In this document: in pieces, positions 1 through 10,760 of the stretch
Numbering within the stretch: position 1 is the stretch's first letter
Layout of the letters: every line of letters starts with the position of its first letter
Assembly (NCBI GenBank): GCA_037783545.1
Contig: JBBELK010000164.1
Location: 1,054,001-1,118,000, forward strand
Length of the DNA: 64,000 nt
Source of the DNA: Henricia sp. BOLD:AAB3569
Lineage: Eukaryota; Echinodermata; Asteroidea; Spinulosida; Echinasteridae
Direction of reading: 5' to 3'
The notes under the pieces: generated by a model
Database searches by the model: none
What the model saw: the letters and a program-made list of their open reading frames with translations, nothing else
What the model was told of the DNA's origin: nothing
Translations under genes and position numbers: made by a program

Positions 1-123
1 TTCGCATGTGTGTGACGTAACGTTTCCACCACCTGGGAGCACCAGGGACGAGCGCTCGAAAGCAGCCCTAGCTGCACTGCGCGCGTGACGTACTTGCCAG
101 CTGGGATAAACACACGCGACGTG

Positions 124-738
124 AATAAACCTTATCGACGTTCGCAATGCATCATGGTATTGGATGACAAAATTGCCCGGATAATTGTGCATAAACCTAT
201 GGGGCGGACGCAAACTCGACAACCTTTTTGCTAATTTTCACGAAAACCAAAAAGAGTTCAAGAACCAACCTCCCACCACTTTATCTCCAATACATATCAA
301 ACATACTGACAAAAATGTTGCAAATGCGAGAAATCATCGGGGATTTCCTTCGTAGTGGGGGAGTCCGTGTACCGCGCTCGCAGCTCGGTATGCGCAATGC
401 AACACGCGGCGTGGTTGGATTGAGTGTTCTGCATGCACTGCGAGTCCATGTCTGATGTTACACGGAGTCCATGTTACACGGACTCGCCAGCCACGAAGGG
501 AATCCCCGATGATTTCTCGCATTTGCAACATTTTTGTTTCGGGACATGTTTGTCAGTATGTTTGATATGTATTGAAGATTAAGTGGTGGGAGGTTGGTTC
601 TTGAACTCTTTTTGGTTTTCGTGAAAATGAGCATAACAGTTGCCGAGTTCGCGTCAGCCCCATAGGTTTATGCACAAATTGCCAGGCAATTTTGTCATCC
701 AATACCATGATGCATTGCGAACGTCGATAAGGTTTATT
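124..738. mobile_element. Foldback element with ~245-bp arms
   Basis: AATAAACCTTATCGACG at 124 returns as its reverse complement ending at 738. The arms match over about 245 bp each with scattered differences; the loop is roughly 370-490. No coding capacity. Confidence 0.75.
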
Positions 739-1530
739 ATGCATATTGCACAGTTAGCCGGGCTCCTTGACGTCTCATGATCGAGAAGCGCCATGGCATA
801 TCAGCTAAGATGGCGTCGCCCAGGGAATGCGGCTCAGAACGTTGTCCGAAATTTGTCCAATGTTTCCAGACATCGTAGATGGCCAAATTGACGATTCCGT
901 AAGCGTTAGCGTTATTTTATGAAACACTAGACTCTCAGGATTGCAATGGTGTATGTGAAAGTGCTCTGGTCTGATGTGCTTCGGACGATATTTGTAGTGG
1001 AACTTTGTCAGATTTGAGCAGTTTGAGACTTGGTATTGTCGTACATACCTCAATTAGGGCTGTGAATTTGCGACTGTAATAAGTCAGATTTGAAAAGCGA
1101 GCAATTTACCGCCCTAACTTTAGGGCTAGGTCGAGGGCACATCATGCTCCTGATTGGCCTAACCACATGCGTATGTGTTCAAATTGTGTTGCATAAAACA
1201 TCTCGGCACGAGAGGGATATTTAAAAAAAGGTAAATCAAGTCTGGAAATAGAGGGCGTTCTACGTTTCAACTTTATTCGGTGTCCAGAGGGCGCTTTTAA
1301 TTAACGAATTCACGGCAAAGTTGTGCTTTCGACCGCAAGAGGGCGCTCCTCTTCCGTCTTCCATCCCGCGTCTTCGAAGTTCTCTCCTCGGTCACTTTGT
1401 ACTTCGGAGATTTGTTTTATTACGAAGTCACGGCAAAGTGATACTTTCGCAAACCAAAGGGCGCCGTCTCTTCGATCACATCGTCTCCGTTCGTCTTTGA
1501 AAAGGTGCTGTCGCGTGGGCCCTGTATAGT
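739..1530. other. Intergenic, no gene seen
   Basis: No exon with plausible splice sites on either strand. The stretch at 1240-1500 has several AGAGGGCGC/AAGGGCGCC motifs but no recognisable unit. Confidence 0.5.
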
Positions 1531-2132
1531 GATGTCCCCTAACTTGGCGCACTTCGACAACTCACTGGAAATCCGCTCACCTTATAGCAAAACCCCCTAG
1601 CAGAATTAGTTCAAACTTACACACCATGTAGTATAATTCATAGGCTCCAAGAAAAAGTAATACTTTAATATTTTGACTCATCAACAAGTACAAAATAACA
1701 CAAACAATCAGGACAAAACGATGAACACTTTTTTCCCGAAATCGCCCGGACTGTCCCCTAACGTGGAGCGCGTCGCTGATTGGCTGAAACGGTTTGATGC
1801 CTTACTACGATGGCCCACAAAGACCACTTGCACGCACACACTGTGACACTGTACACAACGCCAGTATGCCTGGTTTTATTCACGTGAAATGCCTATTACA
1901 GGCTTCCGTGTATGGTGTCATTACAACCTGAAGCGAACGGCGATGCCTTCACATTCCGGTGAATTTCTAGTAACTGAATTATTCTTCTCCGTATTTTAGT
2001 TTTGGAATTTATGAAGGTACTTGAGAACTTTATTTCCATTAAATGCCAAGTGCAACAGATTGTTTATTGCCCTAAGAGAGAACGGAAAGTAAAGCCCGCC
2101 ACGTTAGGGGCCGCGCCACGTTGGGGGACATC
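1531..2132. mobile_element. Putative ~600-bp element with terminal inverted repeats
   Basis: GATGTCCCCTAACTTGGCGC at 1531 and GCGCCACGTTGGGGGACATC ending at 2132 are imperfect inverted repeats; a related GTCCCCTAACGTGG lies inside near 1750. No transposase reading frame. Confidence 0.45.
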
Positions 2133-2771
2133 AACAATATTCTATAGTTACTCCCAAAGCACCACTTAGGCATACCTTTATCTGAAAATGCATTTTGTGC
2201 TTCATATTTACCCCACAGTCGACAGATTTTGCACTCGTTCTACTGCACTGGTGCTGGTTTTCAAAAAGCCCTGTCAAAAAATGTCGTCTGCACGTGTCAA
2301 AAAGCGCATTTTTTATTTCGCGCGCGCGCAGCGCCACCATGCGACGTGCGCAACATCAAAAGTAGACTGATTCCCAGTCCAAGAGCTGCGTGCGAATCAT
2401 TGACGTATGACCGCAACCAAATTCTTTCGTTGTTATACAAAAACAAGATAGGAATTTCAAGGACATTTGGGTTTTTTTGCGCCTTTGTGCAATTTACTTG
2501 CTGTTGAGCTAGTTCTACAAAAAGGACTATTTTTAGCGACATGAAAAACATTTTAAAGTGAAGGCTTAGTCATGGCTACAAAATGAATTTGATTTATTAA
2601 ACTTTTTTGACGAAACTTTTTGGACCAATCTTCCAGTCCAGTATCAAAATTACTTCATTGCCTTTTGCTTTTTCGTCAGCGAATAACTTGGTTATAAATT
2701 GTCAACACTTTGCGGCGAATACAGATGACAAATTACAATTTACTTCAAATCTTGATGAGTAGGCCTACACG

Positions 2772-3058
2772 TGACCCGCTCTGGAAAAAGGTAGCATAAG
2801 TCGTGCAGGCTAGATCGAGTTTTCGCGACCAAAAGTAGAAATCTGCGGCAGATCCACGCTCATTAAAATACAAAAACACAACGGATATTCCTGGCGGTGC
2901 CCAGATACCGCCTGCAATGTCCGTGTGGCTAGAATTTCCATTGTGTTTTGGTATTTTAATGAGCGTGGATCTGCCGCAGATTTCTTCTTATGGTCGCAAA
3001 CTTGAACTCAACCTAGCCTGCGCGACTCATGCCTTTTTCCCAGATCCAGAGCGGGTCA
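2772..3058. mobile_element. Foldback MITE, ~290 bp
   Basis: TGACCCGCTCTGG at 2772 pairs with CCAGAGCGGGTCA at its right end. The inner arms include CTGCGGCAGATCCACGCTCA and its complement. Confidence 0.7.
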
Positions 3059-3439
3059 TTATATAAAAAGAAAGCGTTGCCCTTTTATGATAACTACAGC
3101 AAATAACGTATTATTGCATATTATGTAAAAAAAAAAAACAGGCTTTACTCTGGGATATATGTCACATGTACATACATAACGTGATAATTATATGTAAATA
3201 CATTTACAAAAGCATATAGAAAGGGTAAAAAGAAAGATAATTTTACAAATAAGAATGTCGCATTTGAAGTTTTGAATGATTTATATTTATGTATTTGTTA
3301 TTTATTTCTTATTTATACTGGGGAACCCATTCAGTTTATAAAAACTGTTCTCCCACAGTTAAAATATATAAACAAACAAATTTATACACACGGTAACATT
3401 TTTAACTCGCCTTATATTGGCTGATGCAAATCGTCCACC

Positions 3440-3580
3440 CTGGGCTGCTTTCGAGCGCGGTACTAGGTGCTCCATGGTGCTCCATGGTGCTCGCCCGAAA
3501 GCATGTGTAAGCATGTGTGTGACGTAACGTTTCCACCACCTGGGAGCACCAGGGACGAGTGCTCGAAAGCAGCCCTGGTA
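3440..3580. repeat. Dispersed repeat, second copy of window start
   Basis: A stretch containing TGTGTGACGTAACGTTTCCA and CTGGGAGCACCAGGGACGAG recurs from base 1 to about 70. It is internally foldback (GCTTTCGAGC and GCTCGAAAGC). Confidence 0.6.
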
Positions 3581-3730
3581 GAAATAGGCACTATAGGCAA
3601 ACAAGACTATAGTATAAGCACAATCTGCGTATTTATAACATGGATAGTTTTAGGTCCCCGTTCCTTGTTCTTCATTTTTGATAATACAAGCAAGGTTCCT
3701 GTTTATAACACGGTAATCTGCATCCGTTAA

Positions 3731-4172
3731 AGTTGCACTGCCCGAATTTGGGCCGATTTGGGCGTCAAATTTGTTTTTAAAAGTCAAATAGGTATTTTTC
3801 TAGAATAGAAAAAGTTATCAGCTTTCATTTGGTACCAAGAACGTAAAAATCCGTCAAGGATTAATGCCAGTCGATTAAAAACAAGAAATTATTAAAAGGC
3901 TGGCAGGTCAATTAATCGACAGGGTTATGACGTAAATGTACATGTGCGCGTACATGTGTACATTGTACACATACTATGTACATATGAGCGTACGCGCACA
4001 TGTACAACATGTGAAGCACGTTTCAAGAAAAAGGCTTGTATCTCCCATTGCCGACGTCGGAAATTTAAGTTTTTGATATTTTTCGTTACAGAGACACGTA
4101 AGCTTTCTAAATTCGTTCGCTTGTGTAAATTAATTTTTAAAATCCTTTCACCGAAACACGGGCAATGCAACT
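3731..4172. mobile_element. TTAA-flanked MITE, copy 1, in the gene A 3' flank
   Basis: 442 bp with inverted ends AGTTGCACTGCCCG and CGGGCAATGCAACT, flanked by TTAA at 3727-3730 and 4173-4176. It is almost identical to 18599-19039. It begins 10 bp beyond gene A's stop codon, so it probably forms most of its 3' UTR. A TTAA target is typical of piggyBac-like elements (inferred). Confidence 0.82.
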
Positions 4173-4186
4173 TTAATTGAATCCAT

Positions 4187-5267
4187 TTAAAGTTCGGTTA
4201 CTGGATGTTCGATGAATCCTTCGTCGCCGCTACTTGGCGAATCGGGCTGTTTAATGCCCGTTTCGGGATCTTGGTTTGTGGCATTTGGCACTCGGCTAAC
4301 CTCGGCATACAGTCCCTCGATTCCGTCCGTCGGGGGAGGGGAGGGCGGGCTGAAGTTACTGCTGATAGTGGTAGAGGCAGTGGGTCTATCCGAGTTGGTG
4401 CGAGCAGGTTTTGGGGCCGTGGGGAGGGGGTTCGGTTTAGTGGTAGAGCCAGGTCGATTTCGGTTGGTTTTGTCAACCTCCGCGTACATGCTTTCTGCTG
4501 CTATCACGCTAGATCGAGTAGGCGATGTTGATTTTGGTGGGGACAACTTCTTGGGGGTGATGTGGGTAAGCAGATCATCTAAATCAGCGGGTCTACCGCG
4601 AGGCCTGGCCCGTGCCTCGGCGTCTTTGATCCTGGGCGGCCAGCGCTCAGACGCCCGCTTGACCTTATTGATCTTGGCGTACAGTGCGTCGGTGTCGCCG
4701 CCGTATGAGCGTACCGAGGCCGACCTGTCCTCAAACATCGGGGGTGAAGTGACCGGGCGCACCCTGGCGCTACCTCCGCCGGACGACGCGTCGGAAGGCC
4801 CCCGTCTGGCTCGCTTGAGCGGCCGCTCGATGTTTCCGTACGGGTTGATAGTTTCGGCTTCGCCTTCCGGCTCTTCCCGTTCGATCTCAATCAGCTTGTC
4901 CCTGCTATTACCTGCCTGTGGATCGCTCGGCACCATACCATTTAGCATATCATCCCTATCAGCCTCGGTTGCGTCCCCCATGGCTGCCGCGTTTGCATAC
5001 ACGACCCCTCCGTTAGCCGTAGCCGATATATTGGCGTGTGGCATCTCATTGGTAGCCGTAGCCGGTGAGTTTGCATAGTGGACTTCGACATCGGTCTGGC
5101 TCCCAGGGGTATCATCCTCCTCTATGGCAACGATGCGTTGACTTAGAGGCAAACTGTCCATTGCCATATTAACCACACCGTCGTTATCGTCCTCGCGGTG
5201 CCCGTCTATGACTTCTGACACGTTCAGTGACGTATCATACATGGCTTTCTTCCGCCGCCTCGTATAC
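4187..5267 (-). CDS. Gene A terminal exon: cytoplasmic tail with YxN, YAxI and YAEV motifs
   Basis: The acceptor is TTTTTACTCAG at 5268 and completes an Arg codon split from the TM exon. The 359-residue tail is Ser/Pro/Asp-rich and GC-richer than its flanks. Tyrosine motifs in order are MYDTS, VHYANS, VVYANA, NPYGNI, DALYAKI, ESMYAEV and EGLYAEV. ESMYAEV fits the ITIM consensus (S at -2, V at +3); YANS, YANA and YGNI fit pYxN, the Grb2-SH2 type. SH2 partners are inferred. This is the longest tail in the cluster. Confidence 0.85.
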
Positions 5268-7935
5268 CTGAGTAAAAATGCACACAAACAAGTTCACTTC
5301 AACAGACCTAAGGCATAATGAAGTCACAGTTTGTTTACATGTACGCTTTCTTGTGGCTCTGAAAACCGTCTGCTTCCCTAAAGCGGGCCTCCCACTGTGC
5401 GATTTTTGCCACGAATAAAGTACGATTAGCTACGATTTGGTTACGATTGTGTATACTCTATAAATACACAATCGTAACCAAATCGTAGCTAATCGTACCT
5501 AATTCGATCGTGGCCAAAATCGCACAGTGGGAGGCCCGCTTTAGACCCTCAAGAAAATGCGCGCATGTGGAGTGTGACGTTATGTCTCTGGTCTACAGAC
5601 TAAAGTGCAAGTCATTCCTAGTAATAGCTGCATGGGGGGACCCGAATGAGTATACCACTGTACCTCATAGCTCAGCTGGTAGAGCATCTGCCCAGTGAGT
5701 TGGTCACAGTTCAAACATTTTATCCATGAGCACACATTCAAGTTAATAAATAAATAAATTTAAAAACTAAATAAACACAAACTCATACGTTCTCTTTTAT
5801 TACTAAATTGTGTACGTACCTACTCCAGACGAGGAATGTAAGCAGTAGAAACACAAACAGCACGATTAACATGATGACGATGGCTATGATTAACGTCAGG
5901 ATATCTATAATATATTTTAAAATGCACAAACAAGATTTTTAGACTTTATGTCCACAATTTCCCCAGTATTAATGTACTTAAAAAAAACATTATACCCACA
6001 CTTTGCCAACCTTCTCCACTGCACTAGACACAATGCTTTGTTAGATGGCAACTAATTTTGTTCACTGCTGTCGCTGGCATCTCGTGATGTCATTATATGT
6101 TTCAGGTTTGTAAAAAAACTCCTACATTTCGCTATAAATCGCTTGAAGGATGCTTACCAATTCTGCAAGTTTCTTCCGGTTCAAATTCGCCAGTGTCTCC
6201 ATTGCAAACTGTAGTGTAGTTATTGACCGACCGGAAACCACGGTTACACAAGATGAGGACTTCCGTGCCGTCTACGTAACAGTCGGCGACAAGCGACGGC
6301 AGAATATCCGGCCTTTCGCTCAGTGTTTGCTCCGGATGCGGACACCTGTTGCTCATACATTGTGCGTTTGAAAGTCCTGTGTCAAGAAATTAAATGCCAA
6401 AACTTAATTTATAATTCTTTCATGACGAACCTACCTAAAAGATATATTACAGAAATGCAATCACTACCATTTTGAGGCAAACGAAAGAAGGCACGCCATT
6501 GGTTTAATCAAGCGTTGCGCGTGACAAGAATACGCACAACGCGCACGCAAGTCGCTCAACCAATAATGAACGTCATTGAAGCATGTCTTCACGTTGGCTT
6601 CCAAAAATATTCTTTGCACATATTTCCATACCGTCTATAGTTCTGTGACATCACCACACAAAAATTGCGAACATGAATATTAATTTTCTTCGATGTGAAT
6701 AATAAATCAGTAGCACCTGTAGAATGAAATACGTCATGAATGCATAATGATGCTGAATGAATATTAAATTAGTAGCCCCTGCATCGGTTGTTGCAGCACA
6801 TTACTCATCATTATACATGCTGATGACTTATGATCTTGTAATGGTCTCTTTTTCTACACGTTATGATAATCATGCAAAGATCCCGTGCACACGGAAGTGA
6901 AATAGGCGTTGTGCGTTTTGGAGGAACCAGTGTACCGTACCATTACAGTTGTTGACATACAGTATGCCCCACAAAGTAATCAAAATGCTATTAGTAGACC
7001 TACTATGGTCATATTTATATGCAGAGGGTTGTATAATATTTGTACAAAAATGTCATTACTCGGTTCGCCAAAAGGTAGTTCAAGCTGAATTTACGTTTTG
7101 TATTCAAAATTAAAACCGATTTAAAATCAATGGAAAATTAACCTTATTATGCGAGGTTGCTGAGGTGTATTGGTAACATTAAATTACTTTAAAAAGATTA
7201 TTTTAAGATAAAGTATTTGTTCATGCAGGTTTAACGTTTGAGGTTCTGCAGTAAGTAAGCCAAATTCCTACATAACAAAATAATGAATGAATTAATATAT
7301 CAGTTCAAATATCTGTACGATGGCGGCCATTTTGAATATGCAGTACTAATTACATACATTGGTAGGAATTTAGTGTTTAAACTATCACTATTCTAACGTT
7401 TGAGGTTCTGCAGTAAGTAAGCCAAATTCCTACATAACAAAATAATGAATGAATTAATATATCAGTTCAAATATCTGTACGATGGCGGCCATTTTGAATA
7501 TGCAGTACTAATTACATACATTGGTAGGAATTTAGTGTTTAAACTATCACTATTCTTTTCTTTAAATAAAATTGCACTTTTAAAGGAAAAACTCAATTTT
7601 AGGAGGGAGGATATGACGTTTTAGTATTTTCTTCAATTAATTTTTTCAATTACCACTGGTATACCATGCACATGACGAAAATATCTGCGCCACTTTCTAA
7701 AAACAACACAAAACATATTTTAATCCCTACGCCATGGCGCCAACAAGGCAACAAAATCTCATCCAACCAATCGATACGATTTAATTACTTGTACTTGGTG
7801 ATTCACGCTTGTATAGCCTTTCTCCATAGTCTTACCTGACACCATCTGCACAACGATCCAAACGAAAATCACCTGTTGAAAAATGCAGACGAAATGGAAT
7901 GTCCGCCCTAAATCACGCACACCTACAACGGACAT
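4187..7935 (-). CDS. Receptor gene A: signal peptide, one CCP domain, TM, long tyrosine-rich tail
   Basis: Four exons: 7836-7935 (signal peptide, ATG at 7935, donor G|GTAAGA), 6158-6376 (CCP), 5820-5904 (TM, donor AG|GTACGT) and 4187-5267 (tail, stop TAA). Phases are 1, 1 and 2 and join without a frameshift, giving about 494 residues. Residues 1-34 are hydrophobic late (FVCIFQQVIFVWIVVQMV); 35-106 form a CCP; 108-134 form a TM helix (ILTLIIAIVIMLIVLFVF) followed by basic YTRRRKK; 136-494 are cytoplasmic. The protein is predicted to be a type I plasma-membrane receptor. Its CCP is closest to those of genes B, C and D, but its signal peptide, TM and tail are its own. An upstream in-frame ATG exists in the first exon; 7935 was preferred because it gives a conventional signal peptide. 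Ligand and function are unknown. Confidence 0.85.
5382..5540. mobile_element. AGCGGGCCTCCC MITE, copy 1
   Basis: Terminal inverted repeats of about 35 bp (AGCGGGCCTCCCACTGTGCG...). The right flank is TTA, the left TAA. Lies in the TM-tail intron of gene A. Confidence 0.8.
5662..5765 (+). mobile_element. tRNA-derived SINE fragment
   Basis: The A-box-like TAGCTCAGCTGGTAGAGCAT is followed by a degraded B box (GGTCACAGTTCAAA) and an AAATAAATAAATT tail. Lies in the gene A TM-tail intron. Confidence 0.55.
6158..6376 (-). CDS. Gene A CCP exon
   Basis: A 219-bp phase 1-1 exon: acceptor TTGACACAG, donor ATTG|GTAAGC. It has four CCP cysteines (RCPHP, LILC, TTVC, EETC) plus an extra pair (NAQC and ADCY) seen also in genes B to E. 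The usual CCP tryptophan is replaced by Phe in GEFEPEE. One N-glycosylation sequon lies in NNYTT. Confidence 0.88.
7232..7555. repeat. Essentially perfect 162-bp tandem duplication
   Basis: 7232-7393 repeats at 7394-7555 with no difference seen by eye. It lies in the gene A signal-CCP intron, and the near identity implies a recent event. Each unit contains GATGGCGGCCATTTTGAAT. Confidence 0.85.
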
Positions 7936-8961
7936 GTTTAGGCAGATTTTGCAGCATCTACGGGAAGAAATATCATTTCCAAATAGAGCTCCGACTGAAT
8001 ACGGTGGTAACGTTGCCGTAACATCACGATATAAAAATCCACGACTGTGAGACACACCAATCCGCACAATCCTCGATTTCGTGACAGCTTCGTTTCTCAT
8101 AGGCATACACACGATCAATTATTATTAATCAAATTTGTCACCGCAATTTCCGTCATTCCCGTATACGGTTGACACGCTCCAGTGGTCGTCAAAGCCACCT
8201 TGCGAGCGGTGCTCTTTTGTGCGGCAACTGACGTCACGATTTGTGTTATGCCCTCTGTGTTTGTATCGATATATCCAATGTCATCCTTTCAAAAATTGAC
8301 AATAAGTGATGAATAACACGACATGCATGTGATTTTTTTGGTTGTGCACTTTCGCTTGGGTTGACCTTTTTATTTGCAGCCATATTTTCTTATACGTGTT
8401 GCAGCTTTAGACTAGCCCAGTCCTATACCACAAGACAACCTTTTCTGCATCTGCAAAGGATTAGGGGACTGTATTATGTCTATTAATAGCTTTTTGAAGT
8501 TTGCCATAAAGTTAAATACAGAAAATCGTTTGCAAACGATTTAAAAAAAAACACCGCATCTTCAGTTGGCAATTTATCCCACAAAGGTACCATTTACACG
8601 GGAAAATCGTGTGGTGTTTGCTAACATTAGCATCAACACTTTTTGTCAGGTTTTTCTTGTCAACCCACGAAGTAAAATTTTGGGTCACAATTTTTACAAT
8701 GATGTACAGGCCTAAAGCACAAATGTTAATTGTGGGTAAAATGCAGTCTAATTCCGGTCACATTGTGTAGAATACTACCAAGTTTTTAAACTTTTCAGAC
8801 TGTCCTGAGCTAGTATACGATACGATACTAGATCTTATTTACAGTTACTTAAAACATACTAAGACATGTGCAGCACAGTGTATCAAATAGATGACAAAAA
8901 AATCATTGACAGATTTGACCAAAATGTCCTTGCAATATACTGTACTACAGTGTCAGACTTA

Positions 8962-9112
8962 AGCGGGCCTCCCACTGTGCGATTTTTGCCACGAATTAGC
9001 TACGATTGGGTACGATTGGCTACGATTGTGTGTAGAGTCTATAGGCAGTCTCCGATAATCGTACCAATTCGTAGGGGAATCGTGGCAAAAATCGCACAGT
9101 GGGAGGCCCGCT
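8962..9112. mobile_element. AGCGGGCCTCCC MITE, copy 2
   Basis: Same inverted ends, with TTA on both sides (8959-8961, 9113-9115), consistent with a 3-bp target duplication as in Harbinger-type elements (inferred). Between genes A and B. Confidence 0.8.
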
Positions 9113-10330
9113 TTATGTGAACCTTTTTTCCACCTAGCACCAAAATAATATTTGAAAATTTTATGCCTAAGTAGACAAAATGTTACCTAAATTGAGTAAG
9201 ACCCAGTATTTACCGCGCGCTGTGGACAGAATCTACTTCCTTGTATGTGAACAAAGGACCAGTAAATCCACATTTTCTATCGTCTATTCATGGGAACCCA
9301 ACCATAATGTGCCGAAATAAGATCCAAAGTCAACAACTTTGACATTTTTTTGTAAATACTCGACCTGTATGCGCATTCCGGAGTTATAACTTTGTCATGT
9401 TCATGAATAAGTGTTTGGTACTATACTGCAAAATCGGAATATAGAATTAAGTAACGACGAAGACATGCTAAAGCTTTTCGACTTGCACTCATCAGAGCAA
9501 AACGCAAGAATGGCGTAGGTGACGCTATCGATAAGGCTGATGCGCGGCTGTGGCATATACGTTGCTGGATTTACACGGTACGAATACATGTACAGCAATA
9601 TTTCACTTGTCGGCCATATTGAATAAGTCACTTCAGAGTTTGCCAAAAGTGACACGTGCGCATGCCAAGTGAAAACTCCAAAGTTGTTATCGCTTAATTT
9701 AATTTCAGGCAATCACAAATGAACATAAATTTCTCTGATTAATAATTTAAAATTTTAATTAAAAATGTCTGTTTAATTGTGTGATTAAACATAATTTTAT
9801 CGTTGCTTCCAACTAGTCTGGCGCCATCACAACCAGCAGGCAATATTTTACAAACTAGAGTCAGGAGACACGGTTGACTGGGAAGGGCTAATCTGTTTGC
9901 GCCTTCATTGGCCAAAATGTTATACGACACGTAACCACGAGGTCGCGTCTTTTTCTTGTAAACTGACGTAAAAACAATTTTTTCCTGCAGATAAGGTAGG
10001 TCTCGCACACAATACACTCATTGTTTTTCGTAAATTTGATTTTTGTACTTGATATAATACATGTATGAGTGTTAATATATACTATTTATCAATGTTTCGT
10101 CTGGCAGTAAGCAACCCACAATGCTCCGCGCGACTGTATATGTGACCTTTTCGTAACCGGTTTCCGTCACAGAAATTTGTGAAGGCACATCAGTCCGTAT
10201 ACCAGCGCCCAGTATGGGTGGTAGAAACGACCGAAGTCCACTTAAGACGCCACTTCTCTCTATATGGCAGGACAATTTGCGTAGATGGATTCTCCTTCAC
10301 CCGTCTGACATGCCATGTCACTATAATCAT

Positions 10331-10760
10331 GGAGGAAGAAAAAACAAAATGGCCGATAGAAGTAAATTATTAATAATAATTTAATTTTTGCCAAAGACAT
10401 TGTGACTGAATTAATTATTTTATAAGGTGCGTTCGTTTAGCTATACGTCTTTATATACACACCGTCGCCCATAACACAATTCCGCCACCGGTTCTGGCTC
10501 GTCGTACGCCCTGTACACGGAGGAAGAAAAAAACAAAATGGCCGATAGGACAGAATTTGATTCGGACTTGCGTCGGGGAAATTGAATGTTAAGTAAGGTT
10601 GTTTTTATAGGAGTAAATTATTATTAATAATTTAATTTTTGCCAAAGACATTGTGACTGAAATAATTATTTTATAATGTGCGTTCGTTTAGCTATAACGT
10701 CTTTATATACACACCGTCGCCCATAACACAATTCCACCACCGGTTCTGGCTCTTCGTACG
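10331..10760. repeat. Tandem duplication carrying the 3' half of the gene B tail
   Basis: GGAGGAAGAAAAAACAAAAT and GCCAAAGACATTGTGACTGA each occur twice about 190-250 bp apart, followed each time by the end of the tail exon. Pieces recur once downstream of gene C at 14300-14460. Confidence 0.72.
10441..10510 (-). pseudogene. Gene B distal partial tail copy
   Basis: The last 22 codons of the gene B tail (AYDEPEPVAELCYGRR, then CVYKDV and TAG) occur again after a CTTCCTCCGTGTACAG tract that looks like an acceptor in the right phase. It lies in a roughly 190-bp tandem duplication (10331-10517 versus 10518 onward), so the acceptor may simply be the truncated interior of the exon. It is called a partial copy. 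Confidence 0.5.

Noticed and set aside
4212-5078. Plus-strand open frame of 288 codons
   Set aside because: It lies wholly antisense to gene A's tail exon, has no domain, and its openness follows from the GC-rich, stop-poor composition of that exon.
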